Assembly: GCA_012842745.1 (NCBI GenBank)
Contig: DUSF01000018.1
Coordinates: 1-64,000 of the forward strand
DNA: 64,000 nt
Source: Bacillus sp. (in: firmicutes)
Lineage (GTDB): Bacteria > Bacillota > Bacilli > Bacillales > Bacillaceae_J
Reading direction: 5' to 3'
The translations under genes and the position numbers were made by a program. Below are positions 27,009 to 35,535 of this stretch, piece by piece (positions within the stretch are counted from its first letter, which is position 1; each line of letters begins with the position of its first letter). The notes beneath the pieces were generated by a model. That model made no database searches, was not told the origin of the DNA, and saw only the letters and a program-made list of their open reading frames with translations.

Positions 27009-27683
27009 ATGCAACAATTCTTATGGGTTATATTCCCTTATTTAATGGTTACTATTTTTGTCGTTGGCCATTTTTACCGCTACAATTCCGATCAATTAGC
27101 TTGGACAGCGAAATCTAGTGAATTTTTAGAGAAAAAAAGTTTAAAATGGGGTAGCATGCTGTTCCACGTTGGGGTTATGATGGTTTTTGCAGGCCATGTT
27201 GTTGGTCTTTTGATTCCGAATACGATGATGGAAAGTATGGGAGTTAGTGAGTCATTGTATCATGCTGGTGCAGTCTATGGTGGAGGTCTGGCTGGGATTA
27301 TTACACTAGTCGGAATTTTAATTCTATTAAATCGCCGTTTTACGAACAAGCGGGTGCGTAGTACGAGTGATAGTAGTGATTTTGTAACGATTATATTGAT
27401 TTTTCTAATCGTAGCAGTTGGAATGTACAATACAGTCATTGGCAACTCGCTAAACCCACATTTTGACTACCGTGAAACAATTAGTCCGTGGTTTAGAGGT
27501 TTAATTACTTTCACTCCAGACCCATTCTTAATGAGTGAAGTGCCGCTCGGTTTTCAGCTGCATGTTTTGCTTTCATTTGCTCTCATTGGAATTTGGCCAT
27601 TTACACGTCTTGTCCATGTGTGGAGCGTGCCGCTTAACTATTTTAAAAGAAGCTATATTCTATATCGTAGAAGAGCAAGCTAG
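27009..27683 (+). CDS. narI: Respiratory nitrate reductase gamma subunit
   Basis: NarI is the membrane cytochrome b that takes electrons from menaquinol. About 224 residues with five hydrophobic helices. Heme-ligand histidines are visible in FHVGVMMVFAGHVVG and in the last helices (QLHVLLSFALIG, FTRLVHVW). ATG 27009 has a 10-base spacing from a G7 run; ATG 27000 is almost on top of it and overlaps the narJ stop. A terminator follows, closing the narK-narK1-narGHJI unit. Confidence 0.95.
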   Translation: MQQFLWVIFPYLMVTIFVVGHFYRYNSDQLAWTAKSSEFLEKKSLKWGSMLFHVGVMMVFAGHVVGLLIPNTMMESMGVSESLYHAGAVYGGGLAGIITLVGILILLNRRFTNKRVRSTSDSSDFVTIILIFLIVAVGMYNTVIGNSLNPHFDYRETISPWFRGLITFTPDPFLMSEVPLGFQLHVLLSFALIGIWPFTRLVHVWSVPLNYFKRSYILYRRRAS

Positions 27684-27685
27684 TA

Positions 27686-27716
27686 GAAGCAGGGGAGATT
27701 TCCCTTGCTTCTTTTT
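27686..27716 (+). terminator. Terminator of the nar operon
   Basis: GAAGCAGGGGA (27686-27696) pairs with TCCCTTGCTTC (27701-27711), followed by T5. Confidence 0.9.
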
Positions 27717-27857
27717 GTCGATTATTTCAAATTGACAGCGCTACAAAAAATGATATATTAAAAGAGTATTACTTTAATACTAAAAAGCGTTTAATCAAAA
27801 GAGAACTTTTGAATATGAAGAATAAAAAATATATAAAAATAACAAGGTGTGAACAGC

Positions 27858-29255
27858 ATGAAAGACAAACATCAAGATTTGCAAAGAGGATTGAAGCCAA
27901 GGCATGTACAGTTTATTGCTCTAGCAGGGATGATAGGAACGGGAATATTTAAGGGAAGCTCCGATACTTTAAATATGGCTGGGCCCAGTGTTGTCGTTTC
28001 CTATATCATTGGTGGGCTTTTACTATTTATTGTAATGGCTGCTTTAGGTGAGATGGCTACAGTTTACCCAAATTTAAATGTCCAGCATCTTATTAATAAA
28101 GCGTTTGGGTTTCAGACTTCCTTTATTGTTGGCTGGCTTTATTGGCTTAACTGGATTATCGTAACAGTTGTGGAATTACTAGCTGCAGGAAGCTTTTTGA
28201 AATTTTGGTTTACGGATACGCCGTTATGGTTGTTAAGTATTCTTTGTGGGGCCTTTATTGTTAGTATCAATTTATTTCAAGTTAAGCATTATGGGGAAAT
28301 GGAGTTTTGGTTTGCGAGTATTAAAATCATTACTTTAGTTGCGTTTATTGTCCTAGGGGCATTGATTTTATTTAATATTGTACCTCACGGCACGAATGTC
28401 TCTATTTCAAATTTAACAGCAAATGGTGGTTTTTTTCCTAACGGAATGAGCGGTATGCTTGGAGCCTTTTTAGTTGTAATGTTTTCCTATGGAGGCGCAG
28501 AATTGATTGGTGTAGCTGTTACTGAGACGAAAGATAGTGAGAAAGTGATCCCGAAAATTATTAAAAGCACTGTAGTGCGTGTCATGCTTTTTTATGTCTT
28601 GCCAATCCTTATTATTTGCGGAATCATCCCTTGGAACGAAGTGACTGCAGCAGACAGTCCTTTTGTACAAGTATTTAGCCTCACAGGGTTACCGGGGGCT
28701 GCCAATGTTATGAATTTCGTACTTTTAACAGCTGTTCTTTCTGCAGCCAATTCCGGCATATATGCAACGTCAAGAACATTGTTTACGATGTCGCAAAACG
28801 GTGAAGCTCCGAAATTATTTTTAAAAATAACGAAAAAAGGAATTCCGCTAAATGGTATCCTTTTAACAACAACATTTATAATAGTTGGCGTGTTTCTAGC
28901 TTATTTAACACCAGACCAAGTTATTAGCTACTTGATGACCATACCAGGATTTACTGTTTTATTAATTTGGGCTAGCATTGCTTGTGCCCAATTGAAGCTC
29001 CGCCCACAATATGTGGAAAAACTGAAGGGCTTTCGTGTCATACTATATCCGTACACAACTATAGTTGCAATTGTGTCATTAATGTGCATCTTTGTTACGT
29101 TTATTTTTAATAAACAAAATATTATTGGTACCGCTGTTTGTTTACTAACAGTTGCTGTGCTTATTATTGTTTCTTTTATAGTGAAAAAGGACAAGGCTAA
29201 AACGGCGGTTGTTAGTACAAAGGCCGTGGCGATGCGTGATGAGCAGGCTATCTAG
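27858..29255 (+). CDS. Amino acid permease, APC superfamily
   Basis: A 465-residue protein with 12 hydrophobic segments. The N terminus reads LQRGLKPRHVQFIALAGMIGTGIF, the helix-1 motif of amino acid permeases (GabP/AnsP/RocE group), and SYGGAELIGVAVTE matches helix 6. ATG 27858 has good spacing from AAGGTG; a GTG at 27849 overlaps that site. TTGACA near 27733 with TATATT 16 bp on may be its promoter. The substrate cannot be told. It converges with the thiazole operon. Confidence 0.9.
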   Translation: MKDKHQDLQRGLKPRHVQFIALAGMIGTGIFKGSSDTLNMAGPSVVVSYIIGGLLLFIVMAALGEMATVYPNLNVQHLINKAFGFQTSFIVGWLYWLNWIIVTVVELLAAGSFLKFWFTDTPLWLLSILCGAFIVSINLFQVKHYGEMEFWFASIKIITLVAFIVLGALILFNIVPHGTNVSISNLTANGGFFPNGMSGMLGAFLVVMFSYGGAELIGVAVTETKDSEKVIPKIIKSTVVRVMLFYVLPILIICGIIPWNEVTAADSPFVQVFSLTGLPGAANVMNFVLLTAVLSAANSGIYATSRTLFTMSQNGEAPKLFLKITKKGIPLNGILLTTTFIIVGVFLAYLTPDQVISYLMTIPGFTVLLIWASIACAQLKLRPQYVEKLKGFRVILYPYTTIVAIVSLMCIFVTFIFNKQNIIGTAVCLLTVAVLIIVSFIVKKDKAKTAVVSTKAVAMRDEQAI

Positions 29256-29256
29256 C

Positions 29257-29841
29257 TCATCGCCGAAATTCATTTGCAAGCACGACAGGATTTCGGCATG
29301 TCATTGCCTCGGACATGATACACACGCCTTTGGCGCCTGTCATTTTAATATCAGTTACTTTATCTTTTGTTATGCCACCAATTGCGAATACTGGAATTGG
29401 AACCAAATCGCATATTTTTTTAAGAAAGGGAAGCCCTCGTGGAGGGACTCCCTTTTTGCAATCTGTTGAAAAGACGTGCCCGGCAATTAAGTAGGTAGCT
29501 CCCAACTTAAAAGCCTCTTCTGCTTCAGCAACCGAATGGACGGAGGCCCCAACCACAATAAATGGCCGCAGTTCAGATTTATATTTTCTTAGATTATCCA
29601 TTGAAAAATGAATATTGGGTAGCTCTAACTTTTCCGCAACGGAAAAGTTTTGGTTAATTATTAGCGGAACATGATGCGCACGACAGAGTTCTTTCACTTT
29701 TATAGCCAAGGCTTCATATTCTGATAAGTCTAAGTCTTTTTCTCTTAGCATGATTGCAGAAGGTTTACCCTTTGCTAAATGATTAATCCTCTGGAAAAAG
29801 TCATCTCTACATAGCTTACGACTTGTAACATAAATAAGCAT
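29257..29841 (-). CDS. tenI: TenI-like thiazole tautomerase / ThiE-fold protein
   Basis: A 194-residue TIM-barrel protein of the ThiE/TenI family. Visible features are IMLREKDLDLSEY, PLIINQNFSVAEKL, GASVHSVAEAEEAFKLGATYLIAGHVF and IPVFAIGGITKDKV. ThiE couples thiazole and pyrimidine phosphates; TenI isomerises the thiazole carboxylate. The His after HFS/GASVH and its position as last gene of a thiS-thiG-thiH cluster favour TenI, but a ThiE role is not excluded. It starts 33 bp after thiH. Confidence 0.85.
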   Translation of the reverse strand: MLIYVTSRKLCRDDFFQRINHLAKGKPSAIMLREKDLDLSEYEALAIKVKELCRAHHVPLIINQNFSVAEKLELPNIHFSMDNLRKYKSELRPFIVVGASVHSVAEAEEAFKLGATYLIAGHVFSTDCKKGVPPRGLPFLKKICDLVPIPVFAIGGITKDKVTDIKMTGAKGVCIMSEAMTCRNPVVLANEFRR

Positions 29842-29874
29842 CGTCTATCTCCTAGCACTCTAATGTAAGTTCGC

Positions 29875-31029
29875 CTAAACTCTAACATAATCCGTATATA
29901 CAGGCTGCAGCCCTTTCTTAACAATTGTTTGATGAACTTCCTCTACAGTCCGTTCATCGGAAATTTCAAATTGTTCGTCGCCCTTTTGTTCCTCGTTGTG
30001 GCCGCCCACGCCGACACTAACGCCTGCTGACATTTTGGTAGCAACTAATCCAATGACGTTATCTCGGAATCCAGCTCGTTCCCTTGTGGAAATCGTAATG
30101 CCAGCGTAAGGCATGAACAAGCGATAGGCAAGCATGACTTGTAAAAGCTGTTTTTCATACACATCTTTCGGGTTGTTGTCTGCATTGTTTTTATAAGGTC
30201 GTAACCGCGGAACAGAGAAACTAATTTCTGCATACGGATATTTTTGCTGAATCAAATGGGCATGTAACCCAGCGGCAAAGGCATCTTTGCGAAAGTCATC
30301 GAGCCCAAGCAATGCCCCAAAAGAAACGCCGCGCATTCCGCCTAACAAAGCTCGCTCTTGGGCATGAAAACGGTATGGAAAAATCCGTTTTGAACCCCAT
30401 AAATGAACTTCTGCATATTTATTAGGATTGTATGTTTCTTGATAGACCGACACGAAATCTGCACCACAACTACGCAAAAATGCATATTCATCTGTATTTA
30501 ATGGATAGATTTCAATTCCAACTGTTGAAAAATACTTCGTCGCGAGTGTAACAGTTTCGCCAATATACTCAACATCAGATTTATAACGGGATTCCCCTGT
30601 GAGCAAGAGAATCTCTTCCAACCCAGTCGCAGCAATTGCTTTAAGCTCAGCTTCTGCATCCGTTTTGGAAAGTGTTGCCCGTTGAATTTTATTTGTTGCT
30701 TTAAAGCCGCAATAAACACATTCATTTTCACAATAATTAGCAATATATAAGGGAGTAAATAAGGAAATAGCATTCCCAAAATGCTTTCTCGTCTCTAATT
30801 TAGCCTTTTTCGCCATTTCTTCTAAATAAGGTAAGGCAGCAGGAGAAAGGATTGCTGCGTAATCATCGATAGAAAGATGGTCCTTATTTAAAGCCTTTTC
30901 CACATGATAACTGGAAAACACTTCATGATCATAGTTATCTACCGCTCTTAATACTTTCTCCATCAAGTCTGACTCAATGGCTTCCATGCCAGGCATATAT
31001 TGCATATGGTCTACTCTTTTAATTGCCAT
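29875..31029 (-). CDS. thiH: 2-iminoacetate synthase, radical SAM
   Basis: ThiH cleaves tyrosine to give dehydroglycine (2-iminoacetate) for thiazole synthesis, using a radical S-adenosylmethionine mechanism. The 384-residue protein carries the cluster motif C-x3-C-x2-C in YCENECVYCGFKA and the family features LLTGESRYKSD, YQETYNP and STRERAGFRDN. It starts one base after thiG ends. Most Bacillus species use the oxygen-dependent ThiO instead, so ThiH here suits an organism that grows without oxygen. Confidence 0.95.
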   Translation of the reverse strand: MAIKRVDHMQYMPGMEAIESDLMEKVLRAVDNYDHEVFSSYHVEKALNKDHLSIDDYAAILSPAALPYLEEMAKKAKLETRKHFGNAISLFTPLYIANYCENECVYCGFKATNKIQRATLSKTDAEAELKAIAATGLEEILLLTGESRYKSDVEYIGETVTLATKYFSTVGIEIYPLNTDEYAFLRSCGADFVSVYQETYNPNKYAEVHLWGSKRIFPYRFHAQERALLGGMRGVSFGALLGLDDFRKDAFAAGLHAHLIQQKYPYAEISFSVPRLRPYKNNADNNPKDVYEKQLLQVMLAYRLFMPYAGITISTRERAGFRDNVIGLVATKMSAGVSVGVGGHNEEQKGDEQFEISDERTVEEVHQTIVKKGLQPVYTDYVRV

Positions 31030-31030
31030 G

Positions 31031-31798
31031 TTAATCCTCCAAAAATCCAGTCAAAGGGCTGGAAGCTTCTCCTTCAAAGTCTAATACACGGCCTAAGCCG
31101 GCAAGGTAAGCGGCCCGTCCTGCTTCAATTGCTAGTTTGAAGGCTTTCGCCATTAAAGCCACATCACTAGCGGTAGCAACTGCCGTATTACACATAATGG
31201 CATCAACGCCCATTTCCATTGCTTCACATGCTTGGGAAGGGCGGCCGATACCAGCATCGACAATAATCGGAAGATTAATTTCATCAACTAACATTTGGAT
31301 AAAATGCTTTGTACAAAGCCCCTTGTTGCTCCCAATTGGTGCTCCTAAAGGCATAACTGCGGCTGCACCGGCATTGACTAATGATCTTGCCACGTATAAA
31401 TCTGGATACATATACGGCATGACGATGAAGCCTTCTTTTGCTAACATTTCAGTCGCTTTCATTGTTTCATAGTTATCAGGCAGCAAATATTTAGAGTCAG
31501 AAATGACCTCTAATTTGACAAAATCGCCGCAGCCAAGCTCTCTTGCGAGCCTAGCGATTCTGACTGCTTCCTCGGCATTTCGCGCCCCTGAAGTATTTGG
31601 CAGCAAGGTAATTTCTTTCGGAATATAATGCAAAATATTTTCCTCACCACCTGTATTGGCACGTCTTAATGCCAAAGTCACCATTTCCGCTTCCCCATGC
31701 TCTATAACCGCTCGCATAATTTCTAACGAAAATTTCCCAGAGCCTAATATAAACCTTGATCCAAACTCATGTCCACCGATAATTAATTTATCATTCAT
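31031..31798 (-). CDS. thiG: Thiazole synthase
   Basis: ThiG joins deoxyxylulose phosphate, dehydroglycine and ThiS-thiocarboxylate to form the thiazole ring. The 255-residue barrel shows [55 protein letters not shown] and [11 protein letters not shown], all typical. The start is ATG 31798 behind GGGAGAGG; the frame is open further up but without a ribosome site. thiH follows directly. Confidence 0.96.
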   Translation of the reverse strand: MNDKLIIGGHEFGSRFILGSGKFSLEIMRAVIEHGEAEMVTLALRRANTGGEENILHYIPKEITLLPNTSGARNAEEAVRIARLARELGCGDFVKLEVISDSKYLLPDNYETMKATEMLAKEGFIVMPYMYPDLYVARSLVNAGAAAVMPLGAPIGSNKGLCTKHFIQMLVDEINLPIIVDAGIGRPSQACEAMEMGVDAIMCNTAVATASDVALMAKAFKLAIEAGRAAYLAGLGRVLDFEGEASSPLTGFLED

Positions 31799-31864
31799 TT
31801 TGCAAAAACCTCTCCCTATCAATTTTTTAATCGCACACACCCTAAACCTTAAAGTGAACGACAA

Positions 31865-32068
31865 TCAACCCCCGCCAACAAATGTCACAACCTCAAGCAC
31901 ATCTTCATCATGAAGCAGAACATCTTTATAATTATCTTTTGGAACAATTTCTCCATTACGTTCAACGACGATTAAGCCGATATCGAAGTTTTTCTCAGTT
32001 AAAAAATCAAATAAATTTTTCTCTTTTTCAAATTCTATGAAATTGCCATTTACCTTCACTTTTTTCAT
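31865..32068 (-). CDS. thiS: Sulfur carrier protein ThiS
   Basis: A 67-residue ubiquitin-like sulfur carrier. It ends VVTFVGGG, so the C-terminal Gly-Gly that becomes the thiocarboxylate is present. AAAGGATG precedes the ATG. It is the first gene of thiS-thiG-thiH-tenI, behind an attenuator-like hairpin. No thiF (the activating enzyme) is in the window, so that step must be encoded elsewhere. Confidence 0.93.
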   Translation of the reverse strand: MKKVKVNGNFIEFEKEKNLFDFLTEKNFDIGLIVVERNGEIVPKDNYKDVLLHDEDVLEVVTFVGGG

Positions 32069-32084
32069 CCTTTCTAAAGATTTT

Positions 32085-32144
32085 CACAAAAAAAGCACAA
32101 AATGGCCCTTACACCCTTTCGGTGGTGCTCCCCATTTTGTGCTT
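32085..32144 (-). promoter_or_regulatory. Attenuator-like hairpin in the thiS leader
   Basis: On the minus strand a 13-bp stem (arms 32132-32144 and 32093-32105, AAGCACAAAATGG) encloses a small GAAA-capped hairpin and is followed by T7. It lies between the promoter and thiS, so transcription should stop unless it is relieved. I find no TPP-riboswitch core (no CUGAGA or GGAUAAUGCCAGCG-like words) upstream; the leader from about 32162 is only about 95 bases long. Confidence 0.7.
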
Positions 32145-32168
32145 CACTTTATTTTTTAAATTACTTAA

Positions 32169-32197
32169 AATATACACAAGTGTCATACAGTTGTCAA
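32169..32197 (-). promoter_or_regulatory. Promoter of the thiSGH-tenI operon
   Basis: On the minus strand TTGACA (complement of 32192-32197) and TATATT (complement of 32169-32174) are separated by exactly 17 bp. Confidence 0.75.
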
Positions 32198-32301
32198 GAG
32201 GCTACCGACAGCCGTCATGCGTTGCCCGTGAAAATGTAATGTAATGATTGAGCTTTGAAAAGTGCATAATATTTCTAAACACTTTGTTGGAGATGTAAAA
32301 A

Positions 32302-33123
32302 ATGGCGTTAAATAAAACGTATATAGAACTTGAGAATATAAGAGTTTATTGTGAATATTCCTTAAATAATAAGCCACCGCTTATGTTAATTCACGGTGTT
32401 GCTGCTACAATTTATACATTTAATGCACTTATGCCATTATTAAAGGATCATTTTTCAATCGTAGCTGTTGATTTGCCTGGTTTCGGTCGAAGCGAGAAGT
32501 CATCCTCTTTTGTATATTCATTTGAAAATTACGCTAAGGTTGTTCAAAGTTTTATCGAGTATTTTCAATTAAAAGATGTAACTATTGTAGGACACTCCAT
32601 GGGTGGTCAAATCGCCTTATATACAGCGAAATTATTCCCAGAAAAAATAAACAAATTAGTATTGTTGGCGAGTTCTGGTTATTTAAAGCCAGCTAACAAA
32701 GCGCTCATTTACTGTACTTATCTCCCTTTTTTTAAATATTTTATAAAAAGGGAGGTCCTTAAAAAAGAGGTAAAGGATGTGTTAAAAAATGTATTTTATA
32801 ATCCTTCTCTTATCACGAATCGGCATATTGAGGAATTCGGAAACCCGCTTAAGGAAGAAGGATTTTATACATCGCTAATGAGGTTATTAAGGCATCGTGA
32901 AGGGGACTTATCAAGTGGGGAGCTACAAAATATTTACATCCCAACTTTATTACTTTGGGGTGAAGAAGATAAAGTCGTTCCTGTCGAAGTAGGACATAGA
33001 TTAGCAAAAGACTTGCCTAACGCAAAGCTCCTAACATACGAAAAGACGGGGCATTTAATTTCAGAAGAAAAACCGAAAGAGGTGTTTAAAGAAGTCTTAT
33101 CGTTTATATTTGAAAGAGGCTGA
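32302..33123 (+). CDS. Alpha/beta hydrolase
   Basis: A 273-residue alpha/beta-hydrolase-fold protein with the oxyanion motif HGVAAT, nucleophile elbow GHSMGGQIA, acid in WGEEDKVVP and catalytic His in KTGHLI. The set Ser-Asp-His is complete. Proteins of this type cleave esters or C-C bonds of aromatic ring-fission products; the substrate is not clear from sequence. TTGGAG precedes the ATG. It is a single gene with its own terminator. Confidence 0.88.
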   Translation: MALNKTYIELENIRVYCEYSLNNKPPLMLIHGVAATIYTFNALMPLLKDHFSIVAVDLPGFGRSEKSSSFVYSFENYAKVVQSFIEYFQLKDVTIVGHSMGGQIALYTAKLFPEKINKLVLLASSGYLKPANKALIYCTYLPFFKYFIKREVLKKEVKDVLKNVFYNPSLITNRHIEEFGNPLKEEGFYTSLMRLLRHREGDLSSGELQNIYIPTLLLWGEEDKVVPVEVGHRLAKDLPNAKLLTYEKTGHLISEEKPKEVFKEVLSFIFERG

Positions 33124-33152
33124 ACTCGTCGCTAAAGTTAGCCTCTTTTTTT
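33115..33152. terminator. Terminator between convergent hydrolase and hemerythrin-GGDEF genes
   Basis: AGAGGCT (33115-33121) and AGCCTCT (33140-33146) pair and run into T7 on the plus strand. Confidence 0.8.
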
Positions 33153-34496
33153 CGCTGATAGTATTGCTTTTCGAGTATATGGAAAATATTCTGCATCTGA
33201 ATATTGTACATGGCCGACAATAATGTCATTAATAATAAAGGAAAAGAATTCTGTTAGTTTAAGCTCCCCGTTTTGAAACGCCTTCTTAAATTGAAAAACC
33301 TTATCTAGTAAAGTGGTATGAATTTCAGCATGTTTTTCATAGTCTGGGTACCCAATCTCTAACAAGATCTGCTCTTCATCACGAAAATGGTTAATGATAT
33401 CATTTAAAATTATATCGACTTGATGGATGATTTTTTCCTTTTCTATGTTTGAGAGAGATAAATAAATGAGAGTATTCGCTTTTTCTACTAGTTCGCGATG
33501 TTCTACATCAATCTCCGGATTCCCACTTTCCCACTCCTTCTTCCATTCAATTTTCATAGGAGCGTTTAGTAGTCGTTCTTGTTCCTCAGAACAATGAACG
33601 CGATTTCTGCCGCATTCCTTGGCACGGTACATTGCTTTATCAGTCCGTTTATACCAACTATAATATGTTTCAGATTCTATTCTTTCGGCAACACCAAAAC
33701 TAGCTGTTAAGTGACCGATAATTGGATATTTATATTTTTCCATTGTTTGACGGATATTCTCAGCTATAGTATAAGCTTCCTCAATACTCTTGTCTGGCAT
33801 GATGATGACAAATTCTTCGCCGCCAAGCCGTACTAGAAAATCAGGGTCAGAGATTAAACTATTCGCTAAACTAGCTGTCTGCTTCAATACCTCATCCCCA
33901 ACAGGATGGCCCCAAATATCATTTACTCGCTTAAAACGGTCTAAATCGAAAATAACCATGGAAAGAGGCTGATTCTCACGGTCGGCACGATTCATTTCAT
34001 TTTCAATGCACCGATCTAGAAAATGGCGGTTGTAAAGGCCTGTTAATTCATCCCTAATTGCAAGATCGTTTAAAATTTTATTTTTTCGCTCTAATATTTT
34101 CGTTAGCTCTGTAAGGCTCTGATTATTTTTGTATAATTCCGTTACATCGTGATAGATACAACCAAAAATTTCACGACATAAAGGGAATATTTGTATCCGT
34201 ATCCGTTTTTGAAGTGATGGGTGATAGATATCTAGCTGTACAGGTGTAGGATTTACGATAAAATCTTGAAAAAGTTTTCCCCATTGATCTTCTCCTTCTA
34301 AACTATGTGGAAACACTTCATCGTGTGTTTTATTTATTAAATCAGCACCTTTAATGTTCATCAAATTCTCAAAAGCCCTATTGATTAATAAAAATTTGTA
34401 ATCATACGGTACTCCATAATCATCAAATCGAATCTTATGACATGAATACGCAATAGGAGACTTATTAAAGAATTCTTTAAAACAAAGCTCTTCCAT
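33138..34496 (-). CDS. PAS-GGDEF diguanylate cyclase with C-terminal hemerythrin domain
   Basis: A soluble 452-residue protein: PAS-like domain (about 1-125), GGDEF domain (about 150-310, active motif RLGGEEFVII) and a bacteriohemerythrin domain (about 320-445). The last shows IDVEHRELV, HFRDEEQIL and the H-x3-H of YEKHAEIH, the ligands of a non-heme di-iron site that binds oxygen. The order is reversed compared with the Bhr-DGC of Vibrio, where hemerythrin is N-terminal. The likely role is c-di-GMP synthesis tuned by oxygen or redox state. No partner gene is adjacent. Confidence 0.92.
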   Translation of the reverse strand: MEELCFKEFFNKSPIAYSCHKIRFDDYGVPYDYKFLLINRAFENLMNIKGADLINKTHDEVFPHSLEGEDQWGKLFQDFIVNPTPVQLDIYHPSLQKRIRIQIFPLCREIFGCIYHDVTELYKNNQSLTELTKILERKNKILNDLAIRDELTGLYNRHFLDRCIENEMNRADRENQPLSMVIFDLDRFKRVNDIWGHPVGDEVLKQTASLANSLISDPDFLVRLGGEEFVIIMPDKSIEEAYTIAENIRQTMEKYKYPIIGHLTASFGVAERIESETYYSWYKRTDKAMYRAKECGRNRVHCSEEQERLLNAPMKIEWKKEWESGNPEIDVEHRELVEKANTLIYLSLSNIEKEKIIHQVDIILNDIINHFRDEEQILLEIGYPDYEKHAEIHTTLLDKVFQFKKAFQNGELKLTEFFSFIINDIIVGHVQYSDAEYFPYTRKAILSAKKRG

Positions 34497-34641
34497 TCTT
34501 CACACCCATTTCATACTGTTCATTCTATAATTTAATTATATGCTATAATTTATTGTCAAGAAAGTGAGTTTGTAGCAGATTTAAGAATTCTGCTAAAATA
34601 GAGTGAGCCGCTTATTATAAAAATGGAATGGTGAACAAGCC

Positions 34642-35535
34642 TTGAAAAAATTTAAAAAAGTCTATGTAGAAATTACGAGCGTATGTAATCTTGCTTGCAG
34701 TTTTTGCCCGCCAACAAAACGTACGGCTAATTTTATTAAACTTGAAGCATTTAATCATATACTTGAACAAATTAAAGCGCATACAAAATACATTTACCTT
34801 CATGTCAAAGGAGAACCCCTTCTTCATCCACGCATCGATGAATTGTTAGATGCCAGTCATAATAAAGGCTTTAAGGTGAATATAACGACAAACGGAACAC
34901 TCATAAATAAAAACTGGGATAAACTTTTAGGAAAGCCAGCGCTTCGCCAAATGAATTTTTCTCTTCATAGTTTTGATGGAAATGAGGGGGCAGTAAACAG
35001 GGAGGAATATTTGGTTTCTATTCTTGCGTTTGCTCGAAAAGCAGCTGAAGCGGGTGTGATTATCTCGTTTCGATTATGGAATTTACAACGGGAAAACATA
35101 ACGAATATTGAAAGGCGAAGAAACCGTGAAACTTTAGAAATGATTGAAAAGGAGTTTAACCTTGAATATAAAATTGAGGAAAAAGTCGTGCCAGGTAGCG
35201 GTCTTAAGATTGCAGAGCGAATTTATCTTAATCAGGACTATGAATTTCAATGGCCTAGTCTAGATGCACAAGAAGATGATGGCAAAGGATTTTGTCATGC
35301 GCTGCGCACGCAAGCAGCTATACTTGTTGACGGTACAGTTGTTCCTTGTTGTCTTGATGGGGAAGGGGTTATTTATTTAGGGAATATCTATAAAACTCCT
35401 TTCTCAGAAATAGTAGAAGGAGAAAGAGCGAATAAACTTTACGATGGTTTTTCGAGAAGAGAGGCTGTTGAGGAAATGTGTAGAAAATGCGGATATAGAA
35501 AAAAATTTGAGACAGTAGGGAGGGAACTCATATGA
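34642..35535 (+). CDS. Radical SAM protein with SPASM-like C terminus
   Basis: A 297-residue radical SAM enzyme: cluster motif C15-NLA-C19-SF-C22 and GEPLLHPRIDEL after strand 2. The C-terminal cysteines (GFCHAL, VVPCCLDGEG, MCRKCGY) suggest at least one auxiliary iron-sulfur cluster of SPASM/twitch type. Such enzymes often modify peptides or proteins. It starts at TTG 34642, and its stop overlaps the HprK-like gene by 4 bp (ATGA), so the two are coupled. No peptide precursor was recognised nearby. Function unknown. Confidence 0.85.
   Translation: MKKFKKVYVEITSVCNLACSFCPPTKRTANFIKLEAFNHILEQIKAHTKYIYLHVKGEPLLHPRIDELLDASHNKGFKVNITTNGTLINKNWDKLLGKPALRQMNFSLHSFDGNEGAVNREEYLVSILAFARKAAEAGVIISFRLWNLQRENITNIERRRNRETLEMIEKEFNLEYKIEEKVVPGSGLKIAERIYLNQDYEFQWPSLDAQEDDGKGFCHALRTQAAILVDGTVVPCCLDGEGVIYLGNIYKTPFSEIVEGERANKLYDGFSRREAVEEMCRKCGYRKKFETVGRELI

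Noticed and set aside
27733-27748. A cre site at the promoter of the amino acid permease
   Set aside because: TTGACAGCGCTACAAA deviates from the consensus at three positions, including the conserved C and A.
32069-32300. A TPP riboswitch before thiS
   Set aside because: The leader is short, and none of the conserved TPP aptamer words could be found.
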